NCBI GenBank assembly: GCA_963798655.1
Contig: CAWCUH010000003.1
Span: forward strand, 124,001-188,000
DNA: 64,000 nucleotides
Direction: 5' to 3'
Origin: CAVSMC01 sp963798655
Lineage (GTDB): Bacteria; Pseudomonadota; Gammaproteobacteria; Burkholderiales; Casimicrobiaceae
Both the position numbers and the translations under genes were made by a program. Position 1 is the stretch's first letter. Each line of letters opens with the position of its first letter. The notes under the pieces were generated by a model, which made no database searches, was not told the origin of the DNA, and saw only the letters and a list, made by a program, of their open reading frames with translations. Positions 15,677 through 23,824 of the stretch are shown here, one piece after another.

Positions 15677-17091
15677 TGCGGGCGGCGCTGCTGATCGACT
15701 TCGGCAGCACGTACACGAAGCTGCGCGCGGTCGATGTCGACGCGCGGCGCCTGCTCGGGTCCGGACAGGGACCGTCGACGGTGACCACGGACATCATGAT
15801 CGGCATGCGGGCAAGCCTCGACGATCTCGAGCGTCGCGTCGGCACGCTGCCGCGCTTCGCGTATCGGCTCGCGTCGAGCAGCGCTGCCGGCGGCTTGCGG
15901 ATGGTGACCGTCGGCCTCGTGCGCGAGCTCACCGCCGAAGCCGCGCGGCGCGCGGCGCTCGGTGCCGGTGCGAAGCTCGTCGGCACGTTCGCCTATCGAC
16001 TCACACGCGACGACCTCGCGCGCATCGTCGCCCTCGCGCCCGACATCCTGCTGCTCGCCGGCGGCACCGACGGCGGCAATCGCGACGTGATCCTGCACAA
16101 CGCGCACGCGATCGGCCGCAGTGCGCTCGCGTGCCCGATCGTGCTCGCCGGAAATCGCAGCGCGGCCGACGACGCGCTCGCTGCGCTCGCCGGCAAGGAC
16201 GTGATCGCCGCCGCGAACGTGATGCCGGAGTTGAACGTGCTCGACATCGAGCCGGCGCGCGCCGCGATACGCGATGTCTTCATCGAGCGCATCGTGCACG
16301 CGAAGGGCATCGATCGCGCGCAGGCCGAATTCGACCGCGTGCTGATGCCGACACCGGCGGCGGTGCTCGACGCCGCGCAGCTCATCGCCGATGGATGCGA
16401 CGGTGTCGCGGGGCTCGGTCCGCTGCTCGTCGTCGATCCCGGTGGCGCGACGACGGATGTGCATTCGGTGGCGGCCGGCGAGCCGAGCGCCCCAGGCGTG
16501 ATCGTGCAGGGGCTGCCGGAGCCGCGGGTAAAACGGACCGTCGAAGGCGACCTCGGCATGCGCCAGAACGCGGCGACGATCGTCGACGATACGGGCATCG
16601 ACTCGATCGCCGCCGACGCGCGCATGGACGCGGGCCGCGTGCGCGCGCTGATCGCGTCGCTCGCTGCCGACGTCGAGCGGTTGCCGCAGACCGCCGACGA
16701 GCGATCGCTCGACCAGGCGCTCGCGCGTGCGGCCGTGCGCAGCGCCGTGTCGCGCCATTGCGGCCGCGTCGACACCGTCTACACGGTCAACGGTCCGATC
16801 GCCGTCCAGCACGGCAAGGACCTGTCGACCGTCGCGGCCGTCATCGGCACCGGCGGTGCGCTCGTGCACGCCGCCCCGGCGCGCGCGGTGCTCGAGACGG
16901 CGCTCGCCGACGCGGCCGACCCGCATTCCTTGCGGCCGAAAGCGCCGAAGCTCTTGCTCGATCGCCACTATTTGCTGTATGCCTGCGGTCTGCTCGCGAG
17001 CGTCGACCCGCAGGCCGCGCTCGAGCTTGCGCTCGCGAACCTCGAACCGATCGACCGGACGTCTTCCGTTGAACGCACGCTCCTCCTCTGA
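15676..17091 (+). CDS. glmL: GlmL/MutL-type ATPase, glutamate mutase reactivase
   Basis: The 471-residue product belongs to the MutL family of ASKHA-fold ATPases that sit between the two subunit genes of glutamate mutase and are thought to reactivate or protect the B12 enzyme. The phosphate-1 loop is DFGSTYTK at residues 8-15; LLLAGGTDGGN and VVDPGGATTDVHS are further nucleotide-binding segments. The TGATG overlap with glmS gives the start. The order S-L-E is the classical one of clostridia. It carries no transmembrane segment. Confidence 0.87.
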   Translation: MRAALLIDFGSTYTKLRAVDVDARRLLGSGQGPSTVTTDIMIGMRASLDDLERRVGTLPRFAYRLASSSAAGGLRMVTVGLVRELTAEAARRAALGAGAKLVGTFAYRLTRDDLARIVALAPDILLLAGGTDGGNRDVILHNAHAIGRSALACPIVLAGNRSAADDALAALAGKDVIAAANVMPELNVLDIEPARAAIRDVFIERIVHAKGIDRAQAEFDRVLMPTPAAVLDAAQLIADGCDGVAGLGPLLVVDPGGATTDVHSVAAGEPSAPGVIVQGLPEPRVKRTVEGDLGMRQNAATIVDDTGIDSIAADARMDAGRVRALIASLAADVERLPQTADERSLDQALARAAVRSAVSRHCGRVDTVYTVNGPIAVQHGKDLSTVAAVIGTGGALVHAAPARAVLETALADAADPHSLRPKAPKLLLDRHYLLYACGLLASVDPQAALELALANLEPIDRTSSVERTLLL

Positions 17092-17107
17092 AGCGACGCG
17101 CAAGCCG

Positions 17108-18562
17108 TTGTCCGAGGCGCGCATTGGCAACGACGAATTCGCGCGGATGCGCCGCGACAACCTCGCACGCTGGCCGACTGGCGAGGCGGTCGACTTCGAC
17201 GAAGCCGTCGCGATTCAGCGTGCGTTGCCGCCGCACAAGCAGCTCGGGCCGGTGATGCGCCGCGCCGTCGCCGAGCGCCGCTGCCTCACGCAGCCGCGCG
17301 GCGGCTTCGGCACGTTCGACATGCAGCGCGAGCTGATGGTGACGCTCGACCGCGACGGTCACGCCGACATCGTGCCCACGACGACCGACAGCTACACGCG
17401 CAACGAGCGCTGGGAGCTCGCGCAGAAGGGCATCGAGGAATCGCAGCGGCTCGGCCGCTCGATGCTGAACGGCTATCCGATCGTCAACTACGGCGTCGCA
17501 AAGGCACGCGAGCTGATCGGCGCCATCGACAAGCCCGCGATCATGCTCACCGGCACGACGATGCCGAAGCTCACCAGCGAGATCGCGTTCGCCGGTGGCT
17601 ATTCCGGGTATCTCGGCTCGGGCATCGCCTACACGACGTCGTACATCAAGGAGCTGTCGATCGAGGACGGCATCCGCAACTACCAGTACCTCGATCGGCT
17701 CGCATCGATGTACGGCGAGCACGGCGTCGAGCTGCATCGCCGCCAGCCGGGCTTCCTCACCGGCACCAACATCCCGCCGTCGATCGCGATCGCGACCTGC
17801 GTGCTCGACTGCCTGCTCGCCGCCGCGCAGGGCGTGACGAACTACGGCCTGGAGATGGGCGAGACGATGCATCTCGCGCAGGATGCCGCCGCCGTCGCCG
17901 TCTGCGGCGCGCTGTGCCAGGACTATCTCGCGCGGAAGGGCTATCGCGACGTGTTCACGTCGGTCACGCTGCTGCACTGGATGAGCGCATGGCCGCAGGA
18001 CGAGGCGCAGGCAGCGGCGCTGATCAGCTACGGCGGCACGCTCGCCGCGATCGCGGGCGCGGCGAGCGTCACGACGAAGTCGACGCACGAGGCGTTCGGC
18101 ATTCCGACGCCGCAGGCGAACGCCGAAGGGCTGCGCATGACGCGGATGGCGATCTACCTCGCGCGCGACATCCGGCTCGACGGCCTGCCGGCGTTCGAGC
18201 AGGAGAAGGCGCTGATCGAGCGCGAGGTCCGTGCGATCGTCGACAAGGTGCTCGAGATGGGCGACGGCGACGCGGCGGTTGGCACCGTGCGCGCGTTCGA
18301 GGCGGGCGTGATGGACGTGCCGTGGTCGCCCAATCGTCATTGCAGGAGCCGCGTGCTGCCGGCGCGCGACGTCGACGGCATGCTGCGCATCCTCGATCCC
18401 GGGCTGATGCCCTATCCGCGCGATGTCATGGACATCCACGAAGAGCGATTGCGCAAGCGCGCGGAACGCGATCGGCTCGCGTTCGGTCGCGACCTCGCCG
18501 TGCAGAGCGTCTACGAAATGTCCGAGCCCGTGGCCAAGCTGCTGCCGGACGAATGGGCATGA
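17108..18562 (+). CDS. glmE: Glutamate mutase, catalytic subunit (E/epsilon)
   Basis: The 484-residue length from TTG 17108 agrees with the clostridial subunit (about 483), and the spacing from the start to RWPTGEAVDF fits the family N-terminus. TIM-barrel signatures include TTTDSYTRNERW, LLNGYPIVNYGV-like MLNGYPIVNYGVAKARELI, FLTGTNIPPS, LHWMSAWPQDE and FEAGVMDVPWSP. TTG 17069, which would overlap glmL, is an in-frame alternative. Together with the S subunit it performs the radical carbon-skeleton rearrangement of glutamate to 3-methylaspartate. The stop overlaps the next start (ATGA), so the enolase-family gene is translationally coupled. Confidence 0.88.
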   Translation: MSEARIGNDEFARMRRDNLARWPTGEAVDFDEAVAIQRALPPHKQLGPVMRRAVAERRCLTQPRGGFGTFDMQRELMVTLDRDGHADIVPTTTDSYTRNERWELAQKGIEESQRLGRSMLNGYPIVNYGVAKARELIGAIDKPAIMLTGTTMPKLTSEIAFAGGYSGYLGSGIAYTTSYIKELSIEDGIRNYQYLDRLASMYGEHGVELHRRQPGFLTGTNIPPSIAIATCVLDCLLAAAQGVTNYGLEMGETMHLAQDAAAVAVCGALCQDYLARKGYRDVFTSVTLLHWMSAWPQDEAQAAALISYGGTLAAIAGAASVTTKSTHEAFGIPTPQANAEGLRMTRMAIYLARDIRLDGLPAFEQEKALIEREVRAIVDKVLEMGDGDAAVGTVRAFEAGVMDVPWSPNRHCRSRVLPARDVDGMLRILDPGLMPYPRDVMDIHEERLRKRAERDRLAFGRDLAVQSVYEMSEPVAKLLPDEWA

Positions 18563-19650
18563 GCGCGCTCGAGCGCGTCGAGGTTCACCGGCTCCGCGTG
18601 CCGCTCGCGACGCCGTACAAGCTCGCCTTCGGTCCCATCGATCACTTCGACACGATCATCGTCGACATCGTCGACGGCGACGGCCGCGAAGGACTCGGCG
18701 AAGCGACCGTTCTCACCGGCTACACCGACGAGACGATCGACGACAGCTTTCGCGTCGCGTGCGATTTCGCGCAGCGCATCGTGGCCACCGACGAGTCGCG
18801 CGCGAACCCCGGCATCGCGGCGCTCGCCGAGCGCCATCCGTTCACCGCGACGGCGTTCGGCACGGCGCTCGACATGCTGCGCGGCCATCCGGCGCTCGCG
18901 CTCGAGCGCACGACGCGCGTGCCGCTGCTCGGCTTGCTGAATGCGGAACACGAGCCGGCGATCGAAACCGAAGTCGAGGCGCTGCTCGGCGCCGGATTTC
19001 GCACGATCAAGGTCAAGGTCGGCTTCGACGCCGCGCGCGATGCGGCGCGCGTTCGCGCGATCCAGCGCGCGCTCGCCGGCCGCGCCCGCATTCGGATCGA
19101 CGCGAACCAGGGCTACACGGCAGATCAGGGCATGACGTTCGTGCATGCGCTCGATCCCGCGGACATCGAGCTGTTCGAGCAGCCGTGCGCCGCCGGCGAC
19201 TGGGACGCGCATCTTGCCGTGGCGCGTGCGGCGAGCGTGCCGATGATGCTCGACGAGTCGATCTATGGCCTTGCCGACATCGAGCGCGCCGCCGAGCTTC
19301 GGGCGGCGAGCTACATCAAGCTGAAGCTGATGAAGCTCGTCACGGTCGACGGGCTCGAAGCGGCGATCGCGCGCATCGGCGCGCTCGGCATGCGCGCCGT
19401 GCTCGGCAACGGTGTGGCATGCGATCTCGGCTGCTGGATGGAGGCGTGCGTCGCCGCGCGCACGATCGACAACGCCGGCGAGATGAACGGATTCCTGAAG
19501 ACGCGCGGCGGCCTGCTCGAGCTGCCGCTGCGCTTCGACGCCGGTGCGATCGTGCTCGTGCCGCGCTACGCGCCGACGCTCGATCACGACCGCGTCGAGC
19601 GCCACCGTGTCGACTTCGCGCGCGCAACCGCCCCGGCGAGCCCTCGATGA
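18559..19650 (+). CDS. Enolase-superfamily enzyme of the muconate-lactonizing subgroup in the methylaspartate ammonia-lyase position
   Basis: The 363-residue protein has the KxK motif Lys151-Val-Lys153, metal ligands Asp181 (DANQGY), Glu207 (FEQP) and Asp232 (LDES), and Lys256 on the opposite barrel face. That is the residue set of the muconate-lactonizing/dipeptide-epimerase subgroup. Known methylaspartate ammonia-lyases are also enolase-superfamily enzymes but are about 410 residues with His/Lys bases and different flanking motifs, which are absent here. Coupled to glmE, it may eliminate ammonia from 3-methylaspartate to give mesaconate, or epimerise a product. A quinone oxidoreductase gene overlaps its end (ATGA). 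Confidence 0.75.
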   Translation: MSALERVEVHRLRVPLATPYKLAFGPIDHFDTIIVDIVDGDGREGLGEATVLTGYTDETIDDSFRVACDFAQRIVATDESRANPGIAALAERHPFTATAFGTALDMLRGHPALALERTTRVPLLGLLNAEHEPAIETEVEALLGAGFRTIKVKVGFDAARDAARVRAIQRALAGRARIRIDANQGYTADQGMTFVHALDPADIELFEQPCAAGDWDAHLAVARAASVPMMLDESIYGLADIERAAELRAASYIKLKLMKLVTVDGLEAAIARIGALGMRAVLGNGVACDLGCWMEACVAARTIDNAGEMNGFLKTRGGLLELPLRFDAGAIVLVPRYAPTLDHDRVERHRVDFARATAPASPR

Positions 19651-20639
19651 AGGCGGTCCAGGTCGCTCAGTTCGGCGGTCCCGACTCGCTCAAGGTGGCC
19701 GACGTCGCGGTGCCCTCGCCGCGCGCCGGCGAAGCGCGTGTGAAGCTCGAATACGCCGGCGTCAACTTCATCGACGTCTACATGCGAAGCGGCCGGTACG
19801 CGCGCTCGCAAACCTACCAGACGCCGCTGCCGATGACGATCGGCATGGAAGGCGCCGGCGTCGTCGACGCGGTGGGCGACGCTGTCGACGGGTTTCGCGT
19901 CGGCGATCGCGTCGCGTACTGCATCGTGCGCGGCAGCTACGCGCAGTACGCGTGCGTTCAGGCGGCGAAACTGGTGCGCGTTCCGGACGGCGTTCCGACG
20001 CCGATTGCCGCGGCGCTGATGCTGCAGGGATTGACCGCGCACTATCTGTCGCACTCCGCGTATCGGCTGGCGCCGGGCAACACATGCCTCGTGCACGCGG
20101 GCGCCGGCGGCGTCGGCCAGCTGCTGATCCAGCTCGCGAAGCGATGCGGGGCGAGCGTGATCGCAACCGTCGGCAGCGACGACAAGGCCGCGGTCGCCCG
20201 CGAGCGCGGCGCCGATCACGTGATCCTTTATCGCGACGTCGATTTCCGCGACGAGGTGCGGCGAATCACCGAGGGCCGCGGCGTCGACGTCGTGTACGAC
20301 GCGGTCGGCAAGGACACCATCTCGCGCAGCCTTCGCAGCCTCGCGCGTCGCGGGCTGTGCGTGAATTACGGCGGCGCGTCGGGACTCGTCGCGTCGATCG
20401 AGCCACTCGAGCTCGCCGAGGCCGGCTCGATCTACTTTACGCGGCCACACCTCGCGGACTACATTTCGTCTGCATCCGAGCTGCGCGAGCGTGCCGACGA
20501 CCTTTTCCGGCTGTACCGCGCGAACGAGCTCGCGGTCGCGATCGATCGCGAGCTTCCGCTCGAGCAGGCAGCCGACGCGCATCGGTGGCTCGAAGCGCGG
20601 CGCACGAAGGGCAAGCTGCTGTTGCGGATCACCGCGTAG
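19647..20639 (+). CDS. Zinc-independent quinone oxidoreductase (MDR family)
   Basis: The 330-residue protein belongs to the quinone oxidoreductase (QOR) branch of medium-chain dehydrogenases: catalytic-domain start MKAVQVAQFGGPDSLKV, AGVNFIDVYMRSGRY, and NADPH-binding HAGAGGVGQLLIQLAK. The structural and catalytic zinc cysteines of alcohol dehydrogenases are missing. It would reduce quinones or alpha,beta-unsaturated carbonyls with NADPH. The ATGA overlap with the enolase-family gene makes it the last member of the glutamate mutase operon; a role on an enoyl-type intermediate is only a guess. A C-rich spacer and a TTT transporter follow 48 bases later. Confidence 0.82.
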   Translation: MKAVQVAQFGGPDSLKVADVAVPSPRAGEARVKLEYAGVNFIDVYMRSGRYARSQTYQTPLPMTIGMEGAGVVDAVGDAVDGFRVGDRVAYCIVRGSYAQYACVQAAKLVRVPDGVPTPIAAALMLQGLTAHYLSHSAYRLAPGNTCLVHAGAGGVGQLLIQLAKRCGASVIATVGSDDKAAVARERGADHVILYRDVDFRDEVRRITEGRGVDVVYDAVGKDTISRSLRSLARRGLCVNYGGASGLVASIEPLELAEAGSIYFTRPHLADYISSASELRERADDLFRLYRANELAVAIDRELPLEQAADAHRWLEARRTKGKLLLRITA

Positions 20640-20687
20640 CACCGCGGCGCGCGACGCGCGCGCCTCGAAACGACAAAGGAGAAGACC

Positions 20688-21662
20688 ATGCAATTCCCGG
20701 CTTGGCGTAAGCGCGCGACGGTCGTGCTCGCGACGTGCGTCGCTGCGATCGTAGCCTGCGTTGCAATCGCGCAGGACAAGTATCCGTCGCGGCCGATCGA
20801 GTTCATCGTGCCGTGGGGTCCCGGCGGCGGCGCCGATCAGGTGGCGCGCAAGGCCGGCAAGATCATGGAGGAGGACCTGCACACGTCGTTCCCGGTGGTG
20901 AACGTCCCGGGTGCGACCGGCAACACCGGCATGGCGAAGCTTCTCGCGGCGCCGGCGGACGGCTATTCGATCTCGGTCATGACGTGGGACACGTACGCGC
21001 TGCTCGCGACGACGCCGAGCACGCGGTGGTCGCTGAAGGACATCATCCCGGTCGCGCTGATGATCAAGCAGCCGTCGGCGTTCATGACTGCTGCAAACGG
21101 CAACCTGAAGACGTGGCCCGACGTCGAGCGCGAGGCGAAGACGCGTGCGCTCAAGGTCGCCGTCACCGGCTTCGGCAGCCCCGACGACATCACGGTCAAC
21201 TATTTCATCGGAAAGGGATTGAAGCTGATCTCGGTTCCGTTCGCGAATCCGGGCGAGCGCTACACGGCGGTCCTCGGCGGCCACGCCGACCTGCTGTACG
21301 AGCAGCTCGGCGACGTGCGCAGCTTCATTGACAGCAAGCAGATCCAGCCGGTGATCGTCTTCTCGGAAAAGCGCTTCGACGTGTTCCCGAACGTTCCCGC
21401 GTCGAAGGAGCTCGGCTACGACATCACGCTGCCGCAGCGGCGCGCGGTGATCGTGAAGGCCGGCACCGATCCGGCGAAGATCAAGGTGATCTCGGACGCG
21501 CTCGCGAAGGTCGCGGCAAGCGCCGAGTACAAGCAGTACCTGAAGGATCAGTACGCGTCGACCGACGACAGCTACTTCCCGGCGCAGCAGGCACAGAAGG
21601 TCATGGAGGAGGACCTCGATCAGATGAAAAGGATCGCCGCGCAGACGATGGCGAAGAAATGA
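20688..21662 (+). CDS. tctC: TTT transporter substrate-binding protein (TctC/Bug family)
   Basis: The 324-residue protein starts with a cleavable signal peptide (basic RKR, hydrophobic core, cleavage near AIAQD at about residue 28) and is thus periplasmic. YPSRPIEFIVPWGPGGGADQVARK and NVPGATGNTGMAKL are the Bug-family ligand-binding signatures that hold a carboxylate. GGAGAAG lies before the ATG. Relatives bind citrate, glutamate, aspartate and other carboxylates; the ligand here is unknown, though the upstream operon points to a di- or tricarboxylate. The stop overlaps tctB (ATGA). Confidence 0.87.
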   Translation: MQFPAWRKRATVVLATCVAAIVACVAIAQDKYPSRPIEFIVPWGPGGGADQVARKAGKIMEEDLHTSFPVVNVPGATGNTGMAKLLAAPADGYSISVMTWDTYALLATTPSTRWSLKDIIPVALMIKQPSAFMTAANGNLKTWPDVEREAKTRALKVAVTGFGSPDDITVNYFIGKGLKLISVPFANPGERYTAVLGGHADLLYEQLGDVRSFIDSKQIQPVIVFSEKRFDVFPNVPASKELGYDITLPQRRAVIVKAGTDPAKIKVISDALAKVAASAEYKQYLKDQYASTDDSYFPAQQAQKVMEEDLDQMKRIAAQTMAKK

Positions 21663-22252
21663 GCGCCGCGCCGGCCAACGGCGCGTCGGGCGGCGCGGCG
21701 CTGCGCGCACGCGCGCGGCGCACGCTGCCCTACGTCGTCGTGCTCGCGATCTCGATCGCGCTGTTCGTCATGGCGAAGCGCATCGATTTCATCGCGCCCG
21801 GCGGCCGCATCGGTCCGGACTTCTGGCCGAAGACGATCCTCGCGCTCGCGATGCTCACCTGCGCGTACCAGATCGTGAAGATGCTCTTCTTCGACGACGA
21901 GCAGGTCGGCGGCGTGCTCGGCAGCATCATCGACGAGGCCGCGGAGCCGCAGGCGAGCGACGAGCCGACGCCGACGTACCCGCGGCTGATCGTCGCCGGC
22001 ATCGTGCTCACGATCGCCTACGTGCTGCTGATCCAGCACGTCGGTTTCTTCCTGTGCACGCTCGGCTATCTAGCCGCCTTCATGTGGATCGGCGGCTTTC
22101 GCCGGCCGCTCGCTGTCGTGGTGTCGAGCGTGATCGGGAGCCTCGCATTCATGTTCGTGTTCATGAAGGTCGTCTACGTGTCGCTGCCGCTCGGGCAGGA
22201 GCCGTTCTCGCAGGTGACGTTCCTGCTGATGCGCGTGATGGGCATTCGCTGA
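21659..22252 (+). CDS. tctB: TTT transporter small membrane subunit (TctB)
   Basis: The 197-residue protein has about four transmembrane segments (VVVLAISIALFVMA, LAMLTCAYQIVKML, LIVAGIVLTIAYVLLI, VVVSSVIGSLAFMFVF) and the GRIGPDFWPK motif in the first loop, as in TctB proteins. It would form the inner-membrane carrier with TctA. The start overlaps tctC by four bases and the stop lies ten bases before tctA. Confidence 0.83.
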   Translation: MSAAPANGASGGAALRARARRTLPYVVVLAISIALFVMAKRIDFIAPGGRIGPDFWPKTILALAMLTCAYQIVKMLFFDDEQVGGVLGSIIDEAAEPQASDEPTPTYPRLIVAGIVLTIAYVLLIQHVGFFLCTLGYLAAFMWIGGFRRPLAVVVSSVIGSLAFMFVFMKVVYVSLPLGQEPFSQVTFLLMRVMGIR

Positions 22253-22262
22253 CGCGGTCTCG

Positions 22263-23783
22263 ATGCTCGACATCGCCACGTCGTTCCTGGGCGCGTTCGC
22301 GACCGTCTTCCAGCCGGTCAACCTGCTCTCGCTCGTCGTCGGCCTCGTCGTCGGCATGCTGGTCGCGGTGCTGCCGGGGCTTACGCTCGTGATGGGGGTC
22401 GTGCTCGCGCTGCCGTTCACCTACGGCATGACGGTGATCCCGTCGATCATCCTGCTCACCGCGATGTACATCTCGGGGACGTACGGCGGCGCGTTCACGG
22501 CGATCCTGTTTCGCATTCCCGGCGAGCCGCTCGACGTGCCGCTGCTGTGGGACGGCTACGTGATGGCGCGCAACGGCGAGCCCGCTAAGGCGCTCGGCTG
22601 GACGCTGTTCGCGGCGTTCCACGGCGGCATCCTGTCGACGCTCGCCGCGGTCGCGATGGCGCCGGCGTTCGCGAAGTTCGCGCTCAAGTTCGACACGCCG
22701 GAATACTTCGCCATCATCCTGTTCGGGCTCACGAGCGTCGTCGCGCTGTCGGGCGCGTCCGTCGTGAACGGCTTCATCAGCCTGTTCTTCGGCCTGATGA
22801 TCGCGACGGTAGGCGTCGACGGCATCTACGGCGCCGAGCGCTTCACGTTCGGCGTGCCGATGCTCGTCGACGGCATCGAGTACCTGACGGTGATGGTCGG
22901 GGCATACGGCGTCGGCGAGGTGCTGGTGCGCCTCGAGCAGGGCTTCAGAACGCCGCCGGTGCAGGCCGGCGGCAAGGTGGCGACGCGCTTCCCGGGTTTC
23001 CGGGAAGCCTGGCAGATCCGCAACACGCTCGCGCGCAGCTCGGTCCTCGGCATCATCCTCGGCATCATTCCCGGCGCCGGCGCGACGATCGCGTCGTTCG
23101 TCTCGTACGGGACCGAGGCGCAATATTCGAAGCGGCGCAAGCTGCTCGGCACCGGCATCGCCGAAGGCATTGTCGCGCCGCAGACCGCGTCCACGGCGAC
23201 CGTCGCCGGCCACATGGTGCCGCTGATCACGCTCGGCATACCGGGCAGCGGCGCGACGGCGGTGATCCTCGGCGCGTTCCTGCTGCATGGCGTTCAGCCG
23301 GGACCTCAGGTGTTCGTGAGCGAACCGGGAATGGTTTACGCAATCTTCGCGTCGCTGTTCCTCGGCGTCATCGGCATGTGCCTGCTCGGCTTCTTCGCGA
23401 TCAAGGCGCTGATCAAGGTGCTGTACCTGCCCGAGGCGGCGACCTCCGCCTTCGTCGTCCTGTTCTGCTTCATCGGCGCGTTCTCGGCGCGCAATAACAT
23501 CACCGACCTGTGGATGATCGTGATCTTCGGCATCGTCGGCTACCTGTTCGAGCGCCTGCGCTTCCCGATCGCGCCGATGGTGCTTGGCGCGATCCTCGGC
23601 GGGCAGGCCGAGAGCGCGTTCATGACGAGCATGATCAGCTATCAGAACGACTGGACGATCTTCTTCATGCGGCCGATCAGCGGCGTCGTCATGGCGCTCG
23701 TCGTCGTCGCGCTCGTCTATCCACTGGTCCGCCACCGGCGCCAGCGGCGCCTCGACCGAGCGCTCCCTGCGCCGACGGCGTAG
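22263..23783 (+). CDS. tctA: TTT transporter large membrane subunit (TctA)
   Basis: The 506-residue protein has some eleven to twelve transmembrane segments and the Gly-Pro signatures of TctA: VAVLPGLTLVMGVVLALPFTYG with AMYISGTYGGAF near residue 60-80, and GIIPGAGATIASFVSYGTE near residue 265. It is the ion-driven translocation channel. It is the last gene of the tctCBA operon and converges on the drug-efflux operon after 41 bases with no obvious terminator. Confidence 0.88.
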   Translation: MLDIATSFLGAFATVFQPVNLLSLVVGLVVGMLVAVLPGLTLVMGVVLALPFTYGMTVIPSIILLTAMYISGTYGGAFTAILFRIPGEPLDVPLLWDGYVMARNGEPAKALGWTLFAAFHGGILSTLAAVAMAPAFAKFALKFDTPEYFAIILFGLTSVVALSGASVVNGFISLFFGLMIATVGVDGIYGAERFTFGVPMLVDGIEYLTVMVGAYGVGEVLVRLEQGFRTPPVQAGGKVATRFPGFREAWQIRNTLARSSVLGIILGIIPGAGATIASFVSYGTEAQYSKRRKLLGTGIAEGIVAPQTASTATVAGHMVPLITLGIPGSGATAVILGAFLLHGVQPGPQVFVSEPGMVYAIFASLFLGVIGMCLLGFFAIKALIKVLYLPEAATSAFVVLFCFIGAFSARNNITDLWMIVIFGIVGYLFERLRFPIAPMVLGAILGGQAESAFMTSMISYQNDWTIFFMRPISGVVMALVVVALVYPLVRHRRQRRLDRALPAPTA

Positions 23784-23824
23784 CGCGCTGTCATCCCGAC
23801 TGAGCAACTCTCTCCCGCGCCTCT

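Noticed and set aside
20640..20687. GC-rich palindrome-like CGCGCGACGCGCGCGC before tctC as a terminator
   Set aside because: No T tract follows; such runs are common in this sequence by composition.
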